Positions 36,358 through 49,492 of a stretch of DNA of 64,000 nt are shown here, in pieces (the first letter of the stretch is position 1; the number at the start of each line of letters is the position of its first letter). Origin of the DNA: Theobroma cacao (Eukaryota; Streptophyta; Magnoliopsida; Malvales; Malvaceae); the NCBI RefSeq assembly GCF_000208745.1, contig NC_030851.1:28588646-28652645 (forward strand), written 5' to 3'. The notes under the pieces are model-generated. The model was not told the DNA's origin and searched no databases. It saw only the letters and a list, made by a program, of their open reading frames with translations. The position numbers were made by a program, and so were the translations under genes.

Positions 36358-39090
36358 TGTCATAGCCCAAATTCCCTGGCCATGATCAGCGCATGGGCCT
36401 AATGGGCATAGCCCACCAAGCCCAAGCAAGCCTATTATGTAATCTTGCTTAATATCCCATCAACTATTCTCAAGTCTCCTTTCATAATTCCAACTTATAA
36501 TTACTTTAATAATGGGTTATAGTAATCAAGAATTTCATTAATATAAACCCAAAATGATGTTAACATTTCAACTCATGGTGGCATTAACAGTTAAAATATA
36601 CATATTTTGTCTAAGACACGTATCTTAGTATTTTACATCACAGAACATACTCATAAAATAAAATGACTCTTGACTTTCAGTGGAGTGACCACAGTGAAGA
36701 TGCGACTACTGAGATGCCATAGTACCTACCAAGAAAGCAAGCATATGTGTGCAACTCAATCTAGGTCCCAACTGCCTCCAAATCTTAAAACATGAATTTT
36801 AAAAACGTGAGTACAAAACTCAATGAGAGAACATAAGAAGCGAACAAGCAATCAATAGGAAGAATTTGGAAGTCATGATGCACTTGTTTCAAAACCAATG
36901 CAATTGATTTAATTTCTTACTAAAAACCCCTCATTTCAAACTTTGATTAATAACCTCATAGTGTTACAACAACCCATGATCAATCCATGAAGTTAAATGG
37001 GTGAAAAATATGTCAAAAATCGAATAGGGTAGCATGTAGGACAGAATGTTTCTCACTGCAGCGAAGTTCATTCTGGCTGCAGCGAGAAATAGTACTAGTT
37101 GCAAGTGTTTCAGTTTTTCTAGTATATCTTCCGCTACAGAAGTCCAATTGACGTGATTTTTGTTCCATTAAAAAGATAAGAGGCAGGGCTACAACTTTGA
37201 TGTTTACCACGTTTCCCAGTTCGGAAGAGTAAGGTGGTCGAATTCTTTATCAAAGTGAAGATACTGCATTAAAATCTGAGAGTTTCTAGCTGCAGCAAGA
37301 TTTATTTTCGTTGCAGCGAGTTTTCTACTGCCAAAACTGAATGTTCCTCGCTGCAGCGAGAAGCAGGGTACCTAAGTGAAAAAGTGACCTCCTTTACACA
37401 AAAAATCCATTTGGTGCTACAATAAAGATCAATTTGCAAGAAAATGGGAATTTCTCAAGATTCATCACGCCAAATTTCATATGCATTTCAATCATATATC
37501 ATATTCATGACCTTTCATTTCATAAGCATAGATATGCATAAATACATAGATAAACATCAATATCATCATTATCACACCCGGCTCATGTGCATTCCCCCAC
37601 ATCGTGCACATAGCTGGAGCCATCGTGTGCATCCCCCCACATCTGGCACAATCAGTGCCATCATGTACATCCCCCAACATCGTGCACACGGGCACTATCA
37701 TCATCCATCTCCCACACCACCATCATCACCAGCATGTGCATTCCCCCACATCGTGCACACACACGATTATAATCATCATACACAATATCAACAATCATGC
37801 ACAACATATATATATATATCATCATAATGCAATAGTGCATGAATCCATAACAACCACATATCACAACATAAAACCATTTAGCAAAAGCTTGGTCTCAAGG
37901 CACTTGTTTTAAGAAAAAGTTGTATAAAATCATTCAAATGCTTTGTACAAAACAGTCACATTCCCAAAACTATTTTGAAATGCAGTTTACTCACCGGTAT
38001 TGCTAAACCTCTAATCGACTCTAACCTCAACTAATGGTTCAAATGGTCAAGTGAGGCCTTGTTGGAACCTATACACACACAACATCACAACCAATCCAAT
38101 TTACATTAATATCACTCCAAAAGCTAGTTTCTAATTCAAATTCTTCTAGTCATTCCTAATTGGCTTCCAACTATATCAAATGGCTATTCCTTGCACTACT
38201 CTAATCACTCTAAAAATGAATAAACAACTCAACAATAAAACAGCTCATAATCCCAATTACTAGCCATTATCAACAACTTAAAACCAAGCCTAGTTCATCA
38301 CTCACCTTAGGGTTTCTTTGTAGTTGAATTCTTTTCCAATAGCTTCCAAACAATTGTGAAAAATCTCTTTTTCTCTCTCTAAATCTCCAACTAGTGAGAG
38401 AAAGTGTTGAACAAGGACTTTTTGAGGGTTTTAAAGTGAGAGAGTGAAAGAGCACAAGGGTTCTACTCAAAAGGGCACAAAGGTATGAAAATTAGAGCTA
38501 GAGAGAGAAAGTTGTGAAAGTTTCATATCAAGCTTCCGTGGAGGATGGAAGCAACGTGAGATGGAAGAAGAAGAAGCTGCTGGAATGAGAAGATATTTAT
38601 AGCTCAAACTTATCTAATTCCCTTGAAAATTATGAAAATGCGCTTTAGCAAGTTAACTTGTTCTTTTCCAATCCTTTTTAAAATATTTTTATTCTTTTAA
38701 CACTGGGACAAGATCCACAATGATCTAAACTACTTGGGTTTACGAAAACTTAAAATTTTGACTCGGGTTACAAAATGAGCATTTTGCCCCTATTGTGAAA
38801 ATTATTGTCACTTCTAGTTTTCTTTGTGTTTTCATCATTACACATCATTTATTCATTCCTTAGGCCTATTTAGACCTTAATAGCATAAAAAAAACCCACT
38901 CGTAGAAGTTCACCAAGAGAAATTACGAAATTACCCCTAGTCCGCATTGTCACGTCTACTTCTAGTTATGTGTTTATGGAGATCGAGATTTCACGAATTC
39001 CCTTCTGAATTACCCTTTTAACTCAGTAATCAACCTCGATTGGCATCCGTAAACTTTATTAGCGACCATATCAAAATACAGGGTACTATA
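36358..39090 (-). repeat. 3' LTR of BF (left in window)
   Basis: Begins TGTCATAGCCC and ends gggtactata, where the partner ends ggtactaca. Contains the palindrome cluster (37045-37360), a 38-41 bp tandem array (37581-37770) and a TATA box (38592-38602). Beyond the point where solo family B LTRs end (...gagatttcaca) it continues about 90 bp. Confidence 0.9.
37581..37770. repeat. Tandem repeat, 38-41 bp unit, in BF left LTR
   Basis: Four to five copies of cccccacatcgtgcacat plus ~20 variable bases. The partner LTR has about one unit more at 44841-45060. Confidence 0.85.
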
Positions 39091-42000
39091 GTCTCCGCCA
39101 TCTAAAATGAATTCGTCCTCGAATTTAAATCGGAGTAGGGTGAATAATCGAAGTTCTAAAGTTCTGCCACATCGCTTTCGTTAGGCATTCTTAACATAGC
39201 TTATTGGTTTATGCATCATATTGACTTCCAATCTTATAGAAAACTTGACAATGTCATAGTATATAGTTATGTGTACTACTCTTGTTGGATCAAAACAATA
39301 TCATCCTTCATCTTATGAAGAGAATTCAAGTAAGCTATTAATTCTGGTCACACCTCAATCAAATCATCCTTAAATCATCAATTATGCATGTTTACGTAAC
39401 CATCTGCAATTCCTCTACTTTGATCTTTTATCAAACCTTCCAACATTCAAGCATTTATTCCACCATTGACTATGGGTCTAAATGGTTAACCAACCTCTAT
39501 TCCGTTTCACATACCTCCATACAAATTCCATTCAAGCATTTCATATTACAGAAGGATCAAACACTCTTTATTTATTCATATATGTTTAACATTACGGACG
39601 ATTCAAATCCGGTAACCATTAGTAACCATATTCCCAAAAACAAACTCCAATACTTTCATGATCAAGTGCTCACTAGATAAATCTCAACTTATACCACAAG
39701 GCATTTCAATAAATTATGACATTTTACATACCCCTTTATAATCTTAACCAATCTCTTAATCAATAACTCAACCTCTCAAGATTAAAGTTGCTCAAAATTT
39801 TCCCTTTAAAGTTCCTTTCCAAGTCTCATCTTGATTACTAATCATTTCTATATTTCCAATGTCGTAGTTAATTTGTTCATCATCAATCTACAACATATCT
39901 AACTTGGTATTTCTCAAATTTACTCCAAACATCAGATCTCATGGCCTCATTAGTTTATCAATCTGAAGATCAAATTAAACATTTATCTCTCCTTAAGTGC
40001 ACTTTAAAATTTAAGAATCATCTATTAAGACTTTTCTGATATTAACTTTTTTTGTCCTTTTTACCTTAGAAATTAAATCCATACTCATTCATTTTGAATC
40101 ATGAGCTTTATACTAATCAAGGCAGATTTTACACTTTTAATTATACGAATTCAAATGCACACCTTTACGCATAAGTTATAAACTTTTCAGCACATCATTG
40201 TATATCAAAACTATATATATTGAAGCTATACCAAAACTGATACATCATTTTCCATTGCCCCTTAGGTATTAAATTCATGTCATACTTCTCTATTTGTGTA
40301 CTTCATAATAGCCTAATAATTTCTAGCTCACAGTTAAACTAGGTCATATACCAAGCCTTTCAAGCTATATCAAAACACCAAGTTTTATCATGATATAATA
40401 GAATTTGATGAACTCATACCAAAAGTATAAACACTTACTTTTAAGCTAACAGAATTATAATCCACTTGTTCACTGGCAAAATCAGCAATAAATTATCTTA
40501 ATCATTGTCTAGCATTATAACCATTGATAGAATATCATCATCGAATCAAATTATAACTAACTCCGCTTGAGCTTTTATACCAATATGCAACATATATATT
40601 TCCAAAAATTTTAACTTCGAATAGCCTTAGGCATATCAAGCCCAATAAGCCGTCTGTAAAATCAAAATAACCAACAATCAAGTTTAGAATCATTTTTTTT
40701 CTCTTGGTTGGTTAGATCATGCTCCTCATTTGTGGTGAATACACAAAGTTGATTCCAGTATTTCATTCTCATACAAGAGTTAACCACTAATTGGCACTAT
40801 CTCCAAACACCACGTGTTTTATAAGTCGATTTTTCTTAGTCAAAATTTATATTGTAGTATTCCATCTCTAGGTCATGTCTCATTACCAAATCTTTACTAG
40901 TATACGAGTACTTGAATTCTCAAATCATCATCTTTTTTCTAAGTAGATTTCTACAATTTCTGTAGTGCATTTCTATTCCCTTACCAAGGGTAGTATCATT
41001 TAATCAAACCATGTCACCCTTATTTTCTAAACATTTGAAATATAATTTAACCTTCCACTATCCCTATCAGGCATTTTACCTTGATAGTTACTCAAAATAA
41101 ATTGGAACTTGTGGGGAAGCACATTTCACAATTTATGCTTTGCGTTTACAATTATGTCGAGACCAGAACCTCATCGAGTCCACAAAACGATAGGATAATC
41201 ATTGCCTTAAACTAGTATTTCCAAGCATACTTATGCTTGTATCATATCTTCATACTTATGTGACATGTCAGTCACGAGCCCAACTTGACTGTATAGTTAT
41301 TTGCTCTTTGAGCTTTAATGTTTTCTTATTGTGAAAAGTCTTTCGAATTCATCTCATCAGGATATTCACAAGGTGGATACATGTCCATATCTTACAGTTC
41401 AAGGCCTAAAGCATTGAACACAACCTCATCATTGATGTTCTACGCTATATTATATAATACAAAATATAATCTAATAACTATGACAATGAAATTTTAAAGT
41501 TCCACCTTTATCTACCAATCATAGCTCCCTTTATGAGCACATACTTTACACTGCTTGATTGTTCACAAGCCACTCATGGCCATCCAAATTCGACCTCTTA
41601 TAGCAAGTCAAGGTAATATATTCTCTTATGCTTTTCCATACACTTCCAAAACACATAAACACTTCCTTTAATAGGGTTCCGTTGCGAACTTAATCAATCA
41701 AAGGCTTATCTTCAAAGCCACTCATAACTTTAATCATTCATTGTATGCCCAATAACAATTTAGCTCACTGACCCCACTGGACATTATTTTAAAATCTCCT
41801 AAGGTGTCTGTGTTCTTAGTTCGGATCATACCATCTAACTTTGTATAATTGCATTAATTATGCTTAAGCTCTTTATGCTCAGCATATCAACATCCATATT
41901 TCCCCCTCATTCATGTTATTGACCTTGTTAAGGTATATGTGGCTTTTTAACCTTTCACAATACATTCCACATTTATGCCAAGGCATTCTCAGTCTCATGC

Positions 42001-43592
42001 CAAGCCTATAGTCATGCAACCATAAATCAAGATAAACTCCTCTATGGGATATCTTCTTCCATATGATGCATGGGGATCACAAGATGTACAACTCCAAGTG
42101 TATGCCTACCTATTGATAACCTCCATATTTTTCATGGTCATAAAAACCACAATTTGCAGAACTAGCTTTCTATCACAAGTTTGCAATCGGAACATTAGTC
42201 TCAACATATCTCACCTTCAGCATACTTCACTACTAGCATTCACATACCTTTACCATAACATTCAGTGCAAATTGATTAAGCTATGATCTCCAAATTTACT
42301 CTTAGATGCACATATATCAAATTGTACACCACTTAGTGTTGAGATCTTGACTTTACTCATCAATTCTTAACCAATTACATCCACAAGATAAACAATTCAC
42401 TAACTTTTTGTATCTTGCTTTTGTAATCATAAGGTCAAAATTTCTTAAGCTTAAGATGCAGAAGCTTCCTCTTAAAGCATATCCGGAAATCCACATGTTT
42501 AAGTCCCTTACCCTTAGGGAAGTTACATTCAAGACTAATCATTTACATCATAGGTTGCATATTGAACCAAACATATTTTTAAATTGACCTCTAAAGTAAT
42601 TCATATATCGATCTTCATATAGAACTCCGTATGGCACTCTGACTAAATTTGTCATTTTCATGTCATTTAATTTCAAACTACTAAATCCATATTTAGTCCT
42701 TTAATCCTTTGGCTCCACACTAAGCATAGCAAAATTCAAGCTCATCCTTAGAGTAGATCATTTACTAGCCTTTTACTTCATGACCATACATCAATTATAA
42801 TAATCCGTAATTTTCACCCTTGAGCTAATTCATGCAATTATAACCATAAGCCACAATAATTCAATCCAAGCCTTGGAATCTCAAAATCACTTAGTTGAAA
42901 TCAAAACCAACTCCATTTAAGCTACTATACACATATTCAACACTTATACGCTTATAAAATATTTCAAAAGCCCACAACATTTCTATAGGGGCATGTCAAG
43001 CTCAATTAACATAGTGCACTTACCTCCGTGCACATAAACATTGGTTTACATTTTTCCTCGATACTTAAATTTATAAACCTCAAGTGAGTCATAACAATCA
43101 CTATTTATTCCAGTCAAAATACAGGTTTTATTACCGTTATCGTACGTCCTCCCTATATTGACCTCAAATACAATCCATAGTCTCTAAAATTTTAAATTTT
43201 AATTTTTTTTAACGATGGGTTCAAATCATAATTCCACCAAATGAATAAACTATTATGGACTTAACAGTCCAGCTCCACCTTCCTCCATCCTTAGTTGGAG
43301 GAATATATCATTATATTGGCCTTTCATTAGGAGCATTTGCTTAAAAATCTTTCCAATAATGGTTTGTGTCTCGGGTGGCATCTCAAACCCAGACAACGGC
43401 ACCACTTATGACCTTTACATAATGTTAGCAAGAGGGTAGGTTGCTAGGAATAGAAGTTCATATAGCCTCTTATCTATGAATTGTGCTGCAGTCACAAACC
43501 ATAAACAAGACTCTACATTAACTCCAACAACTCCGCTGATTGACACGAGAATCCCTAGGACTCGACTAAACCTAGAGCTCTGATACCACCTT
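39091..43592 (-). other. Non-coding interior of BF
   Basis: 4.5 kb between the LTRs. The minus strand after the primer-binding site contains a short frame beginning MPPETQT at about 43370, which resembles the Met-Pro-Pro opening of chromovirus gag, but it closes at once. No protease, RT or integrase motif was found in six frames. Frames at 39384-39680 and 42044-42286 (plus) have no known domain. This is either a LARD-type non-autonomous element or an interior mutated past recognition. Confidence 0.65.
43577..43588 (-). other. Primer-binding site of BF (tRNA-iMet)
   Basis: The minus strand reads TGGTATCAGAGC, a perfect match to the standard plant initiator-Met primer-binding site, four bases from the LTR end (tgtgaca-aagg-TGGTATC). 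It fixes element polarity. Confidence 0.92.
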
Positions 43593-46367
43593 TGTCACAG
43601 CCCAAATTCCCGGGCCATGACAGGCGCATGGCCCCAATGGGCATAGCCCACCAAGCCCAAGCAAGCCTATTATGTAATCTTGCTTAAAATCCCATCAACT
43701 ATTCTCAAGTCACCTTTCATAATTCCAACTTATAATTACTTTAATAATGGGCTATAACAATCAAGAATTTCATTAATATAAACCTAAAATGATGTTAACA
43801 TTTCAACTCATGGTGGCATTAATAGTTAATATATACATATTTCGTCTAAGACACGTATCTTACTATTTTACATCACATGAATGTACTCATAAAACAAAAT
43901 GACTCTTGACTTCCAGCGGAGTGACCACAGTGAAGATGCGGCTACTGAGATGCCATAGTACCTACCAAGAAAGCGTGCATATGTGTGCAACTCAATCTAG
44001 GTCCCAACTGCCTCCAAATCTGAAAACATGAATTTTAAAAACATGAGTATAAAACTCAGTGAGTGAACATAAGAAGGGAACAAGCAATCAGTAGGAAGAT
44101 TTTGGAAATCATGATGCACTTGTTTCAAAAACAATGCAATTGATTTAATTTCTTACTAAAAACCCCTCATTTCAAACTTTGATTAATAACCTCATAGTGT
44201 TGCAACAACCCATGATCAATCCTTGAAGTTAAATGGGTGAAAAATATGTCAAAAACCTAATAGGTAGCATGTAGAACAGAATGTTTCTCGCTGTAATGAA
44301 GTTCATTCTCGCTGCAGCAAGAAATAGTACCAGTTTGCATGTGTTTCAGTTTTTCTAGCATATCTTACGTTACAGAAGTCCAATTGACCTAATTTTTTGA
44401 CCATTAGAAAGATAAGAGGTAGGGATACAGCTTTGATGTTTATCACTTTTACCAGTTTGGAAGGGGAAGGTGGTCAAATTCTTCATTAAGGTGAAGGCAC
44501 TACATTAGAACCTGAGAGTTTCTTGCTGCAACGAGATTTATATTCGCTACAACGAGTTTTCTGCTGCCAAAATAGAATGTTCCTTACTATAGCGAGAAAG
44601 CATTATTGCTGCAGAGAGAAGTAGGGTACCTAAGTGAAAAAGGGACCTCTTTTGCACAAAAAATCCATTTGGTGCTACAATAAAGATCAATTTGCAAGAA
44701 AATGGGAATTTCTCAAGATTCATCATTCCAAATTTCATATGCATTTCAATCATATATCATATTCATGAACTTTCATTTCATAAGCATAGAAATGCATAAA
44801 TACATAGATAAACATCAATATCATCATAATCACACCCGGCTCATGTGCATCCCCCCACATTGTGCACATAGCTGGTGCCTTGTGTGCATCCCCCCACATC
44901 ATGCACAATCAGTGCCATCGTGTACATCCCCCCACATCGTGCACACGGGCATTATCATCGTGTACATCCCCCCACATCGTGCACATGGGCACTATCATCA
45001 TCCATCTCGCACACCACCATCATCACCAGCATGTGCATTCCCCTACATCGTGCACACACACGGTTATAATCATCATACACAACATATATATATCATCATA
45101 ATGCAATAGTGCATGAATCCATAACAACCACATATCACAACATAAAACCATTTAGCAAAAGCTTGTTCCCAAGGCACTTGTTTTAAGAAAAAGTTGTATA
45201 AAATCATTCAAATGCTTTGTACAAGACAGTCACATTCTCAAAATGATTTTGAAATGTAGTTCACTCATCGATATTGCTGAACCTCTAATCGACTTTAACC
45301 TCCACTGATGGTTCAAATGGGCAAGTGAGGCCTTGTTGGAACCTATACACACAAAATATCACCACCAATCCAATTTACATTAATATCACTCCAAAAGCTA
45401 GTTTCTAATTCAAATTCTTCTAGTCATTCCTAATTAGCTTCCAACTATATCAAATGGCTATTCCTTGCACTACTCTAATCACTCTAAAATTGAATAAACA
45501 ACTCAACAATAAAACAGCTCATAATCCCAATTACTAGCCATTATCAACAACTTAAAACCAAGCCTAGTTCATCACTCACAGTTGAATTCTCTTCCAATAG
45601 CTTCCAAACAATTGTGAAAAATCTCTCTTTCTCTCTCTAAACCTCCAACTAGTGAGAGAAAGTACTAAACAAGGACTTTTTGAGGGTTTTAAAGTAAGAG
45701 AGTGAAAGAGCACAAGGGTTCTAGTTAAAAGGGCACAAAGGTATGAAAATTAGAGCTAGAGAGAGAAAGTAGTGAAAGTTTCATATTAAGCTTCCGTGGA
45801 GGATGGAAGCAACATGAGATGGAAGAAGAAGAAGCTGTTGGAAATTGAAGAAGATGCTAGAAGGAGAAGATATTTATAGCTCAGACTTATCCAATTCTTT
45901 TAAAAATTACGAAAATACCCTTTAGCAAGTTAACTTGTTCTTTTCCAATCCTTTGTGCAATCTTTTTACTCTTTTGACACTGGGACAAGGTCCATAATGA
46001 TCTAAACTACTCAAGTTTACCAAAACTTAAAATTTTGACTCGAGGTGCAAAATGACCATTTTGCCCCTATTGTGAAAATGATTGTCACTTCTAGTTATCT
46101 TCATGTTTTCATCATTACACATCATTTATTCATTCCTTAGGCCTATTTAGACCTTAATAGCATAAAAAAAACCCACTCTTAGGAGCTCACCAAGAGAAAT
46201 TATGAAATTACCCCTAGTCTGCATTATCGCTTTTACTTCTAGTTATGTGTCTATAGAGATCGAGATTTCACGGGTTCACTTCTAAATTACCCTTTTAACT
46301 CAGTAATCAACCTCAATTGTCATTCGTAAACTTTATTAGCTATTGTATCAAAATACGGGGTACTACA
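43593..46367 (-). repeat. 5' LTR of BF (right in window)
   Basis: Begins TGTCACAGCCC and ends cggggtactaca. Near-identical by eye to 36358-39090 over long stretches; differences are mostly single substitutions, one small deletion (near 45580, loss of the 'ccttagggtttctttgta' word) and an extra tandem unit. TATA box at 45869-45879. Confidence 0.9.
44841..45060. repeat. Tandem repeat, 38-41 bp unit, in BF right LTR
   Basis: Five to six units of ccccccacatcgtgcacacg type. It generates the overlapping HPPTSC-rich frames at 44702-45109, which are not genes. Confidence 0.85.
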
Positions 46368-47689
46368 CAAGTAATATCATCGTCCACACTTCCACACCCG
46401 TCATCACCGGCATGTGCTCCCCCCACATCCGCACATGCACGGCTGTATTTATTACACAATATTAACTATCCATACACAACATATATATATATCCACATAA
46501 TATAGGAGCACAAGGATTCATCATATTACATATTCACAACATACAACGTTTTATCAAGGGCTTATTCCCATGCAGTTTTAAAGAAAAACCGATAAAATAT
46601 TTCAAGTGGTTTAATCAAGCACATAATCATTTATTCAAAACATTTTTAATGCAAGTTCACTCATCGGTCCTCGTTGATTCTTAAATCGACTCTAACTTCC
46701 ACTAATGGTCCGAATGGGGATGTGGAGTCTCGTTGGAACCTATGACACATAGTAGCATCACAAATCAACTCAATTCACATAACCATAATTCTAAAAACTA
46801 TTTCCTAAATCATGTTCTACTATTTATTCCTAGCTAGCTTCTAACTACCATTAAGTGGCTATCTATTTTCACTATTCTAGTCACACTAAAATGAATAAAC
46901 TACCTTAACTACAAAAAACTCACAAATCTAACGACTAGCCATTCTCAACAACTTAAAAATCAACTCAATTTCATTACTCACCTTGGTAGCTTTGTAATTG
47001 AACTCCTTCTCAAAAGTCCTCAAGCTAGTATAGGAAGTCTCTCTTTCTCTCTCTAAACATCTAGCTAGTGAGAGGAAGTATCAAAATAAGACTTTTGAGG
47101 GTTTTCAAGGTGAAAGAGTAAAAGAGCACAAAGGACTTTGTGAAAAGGTGCACAAAAGCATGAAAATTGGGGTTAACTTGAGAAAATTTATGGAGGTTTC
47201 AAAGCAAGCTTCCATGAAAGGTAAGAAAATGTGAGAAGGATGGAAGGAAGAAGAAGAGATGCTGAAAAAATGAGAAGAAGCTGTTGGAGAGTTAGATATT
47301 TATGCATAAAGTTTATCCAATTCTCACATAAATTACCAAAATGCCCTTAACAAGGTCACTTTATCTTCCCCTTACCTTTATATAATCTTTTTACTTCTTT
47401 GACACTAAGACAAAGTCCATAGTAGTCTAGAAATACTCAGGTTCACGAAACTTAAAAATTGTGACTCGAGATGAAAAATGACCATTTTACCCATACTATG
47501 GAAATTCTTAGTATTTCTATCTTCTTCATTCATTTTACCATCATTCATCTATTCCTTAGGCCTACTTAGACCTTAATAACATTAGAAAGCTACTTCTAGG
47601 AGCTCACCATGAGAAATAACAAAATTATCCCTAGTTCGTGTTATCGCGTCTACTTCTAGTTATGGGTCTATAGAGGTCAAGGTTTCACA

Positions 47690-49492
47690 GTCCACATGTG
47701 CCGTAGCCCACAAGAACCCAAGCCATAACCCTTCACCCCTTGAAACCCTCTTTTTCTCAAATCTTGGCGAGGTTGTAATATCCTAGGGGTAGGTTGCGAA
47801 CTAGCACAAGTTACCAAAAATTTAGTAGCTCGCTCCTTGAAAACCCCCTTCCCCCCTCTTTTTTTTTTCTTTTTAAATTTCCCCATCCCCTATTTAAGCC
47901 CCTCACCCTTCGTGAACCCTAAACCTCCCATCTCCTTCGAACTTCTTTGCACTTTTCTTTCCAATTTTCTCTATAACCCCATTAATCCTACCACTACCTA
48001 GTTATCCTATGGGAGACAATAAGCTGAAGGATGAGAAGGAAGAGAAGGCGGATTCGAGCTTTTCCAAATTTTGTAGCCATCAAGGGAGTATTCTTTACCT
48101 TTCTTTTATTTTTTTAACATTGAAGACAATGTTTAGTATAAGTTTGTGGTGGGGGTTAATTTATTTTTCTGCTGGTGAATATTTTGTGGAAGCATCAAGA
48201 TTTAGTTTTATTTGCTTGTTTATTTTAATTTTTAAGTAACTAGTATTAGTTTATCATTTAAATTTTTATGCATGCTTAAATTTTTAGGAATCTAGAGTGG
48301 AGTTGTGCTAGTTTTTTCAATGATTTCCTTATCTAATGATCATAACTAGTTGTCTTGAATTTTTAAGTTTAGGTGAATAAGGTTTTTGTTTGGATTCATA
48401 CTAAATTCTTTTGTTTAATATCATTGTTAGGATGTGATTTCCATAATTTTGAGCACTTTATCTTTTTCTTTGAATTATTGTGAATATTTAGAGAACGTTT
48501 GTGTTGATATAACATTTAAATTATGTCATGAATTCTAGAATTTGCTTGATTCTCTCTCAAGGAAAAATCTAGGCAACACTTAGTTAAGGACATGATTTAG
48601 GCAATTTTTGGACAGTTTGAGCCTTTCAAGCTAATCTTGATATATTTTTATCCCTAGCATACCCTTTTAAGCCTAATTTCCCATTTCTTTGTTTAATCGC
48701 ATAATAATTAAGCCTAGCCTTAAAATAAAATTTCACATTTCGTAACCCTTACTCCTAAGCATATATATTGTTTTAGGAAATATATATTGAGCTAAATGCA
48801 CATGGTAGAAAGGTGATGTTGATGTGAAAAAGTTCAAAATATTAAAAATCACCCCACTACCTATAATACAAAGAAATAAGTTTCGGGTTGTGAAATTGTG
48901 ATTAAAAAAAAGAGAAAAAGTAGAATAAAAGTGTTGAACAAAAGAAAAGTTTAAAGAGAAGAAAAAGGAGTTACTTGGAGAATAAAAATAGAGCTATATA
49001 AAAGCCTTAGAACAATATTGTGCTTAGGGTGAATTGAGCCAAATTATTATCCTTTATTCTACCTTGAACCTAGCCATACATTACAAGCTTAATAAAGACT
49101 TATTGATCCTTGATTTTGTGTTAGTCTACATTAGTGGAGAGAGATGAAATGTAAACTTGTGGAGTTCTTGTACTAATTTGAATTTTGCATGGACATAAAC
49201 TCATCCGGATGTCATGATATTCTTGGTAAATGATTTCACACCAGAAATCCATTCAAGAATGTACTTACATTGAAATTGAAACATTAATTTAAATGATGCC
49301 TATATTTTCCTTTAAGATAGAAATTTCTAGACATACTTTTAAGGAAATTATGGGAGATCATTGAGTTGGCGCACTGTATCTCGCGTAATTGCTTTACTTA
49401 TTTTGTTTTCACCATTTATATTGTATTTTGTAAGTTAGTTTATTTTCTATGTTTTGCACAAGGACTAGCAAACTCTAAAGTTCGGGGGTGTG
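47690..49492 (+). other. D 3' non-coding region up to the polypurine tract
   Basis: Continues D after B3. Athila elements often have an env-like frame here; none is seen. The frame at 48009-48239 is short and has no signal or domain match. 48117-48160 holds acattgaagacaatgttta followed by taagtttgtggtggggg, a conserved element typical of Athila 3' regions. The tract at 49480-49492 (ttcgggggtgtg) directly precedes the right LTR. Confidence 0.65.

Larger units (their letters stand above)
36358..46367 (-). mobile_element. Complete two-LTR element BF, family B, probably non-autonomous
   Basis: LTRs at 36358-39090 and 43593-46367 (2733 and 2775 bp) with a 4502-bp interior. TSD caagc (36353-36357) and caagt (46368-46372). 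The minus strand, just inside the right LTR, has TGGTATCAGAGC (43577-43588), complementary to initiator-Met tRNA, so transcription is on the minus strand. Just inside the other LTR it reads attcgaggacgaattcattt tagatggcggagac (39091-39126), the usual pol-end/polypurine junction of Tekay-like chromoviruses. The interior has no long frame on either strand. The LTRs look very similar, so insertion was recent relative to D. Confidence 0.9.
35136..47689 (-). mobile_element. Family B solo LTR B3, interrupted by BF
   Basis: Starts TGTCACAGCCCAATTTTG and ends aggtcaaggtttcaca, with perfect TSD gtcca (35131-35135 and 47690-47694). Net length 2539 bp (35136-36357 plus 46373-47689) once BF is removed. 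Order of landmarks matches B1: GTGAG block (about 35584), palindrome cluster (35820-36030), short AT run, tandem array split by BF (36240-36357, 46373-46440), TATA-like gatatttatgc (47295-47305). Confidence 0.9.

Noticed and set aside
37444..37912. Overlapping 127 and 102 aa frames rich in HPPTSC/HIVHT, with a 135 aa relative at 44702-45109
   Set aside because: Conserved only because the two LTRs of BF are copies. They are antisense to the LTR and read through a 38-41 bp tandem array, so there is no independent evidence of coding.
39384..42286. Plus-strand frames of 98 and 80 aa in the BF interior as host genes
   Set aside because: No recognisable domain, no intron or UTR signals, and they lie inside a TSD-bounded retrotransposon on its antisense strand.
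44841..45060. CRISPR-like array: short repeats with variable spacers
   Set aside because: Units are contiguous tandem repeats with diverged interiors inside a plant LTR; no repeat-spacer structure and no cas genes.
48009..48239. 76 aa frame as an Athila env-like protein
   Set aside because: Too short, no signal peptide or membrane-protein layout, not linked to a longer broken frame.
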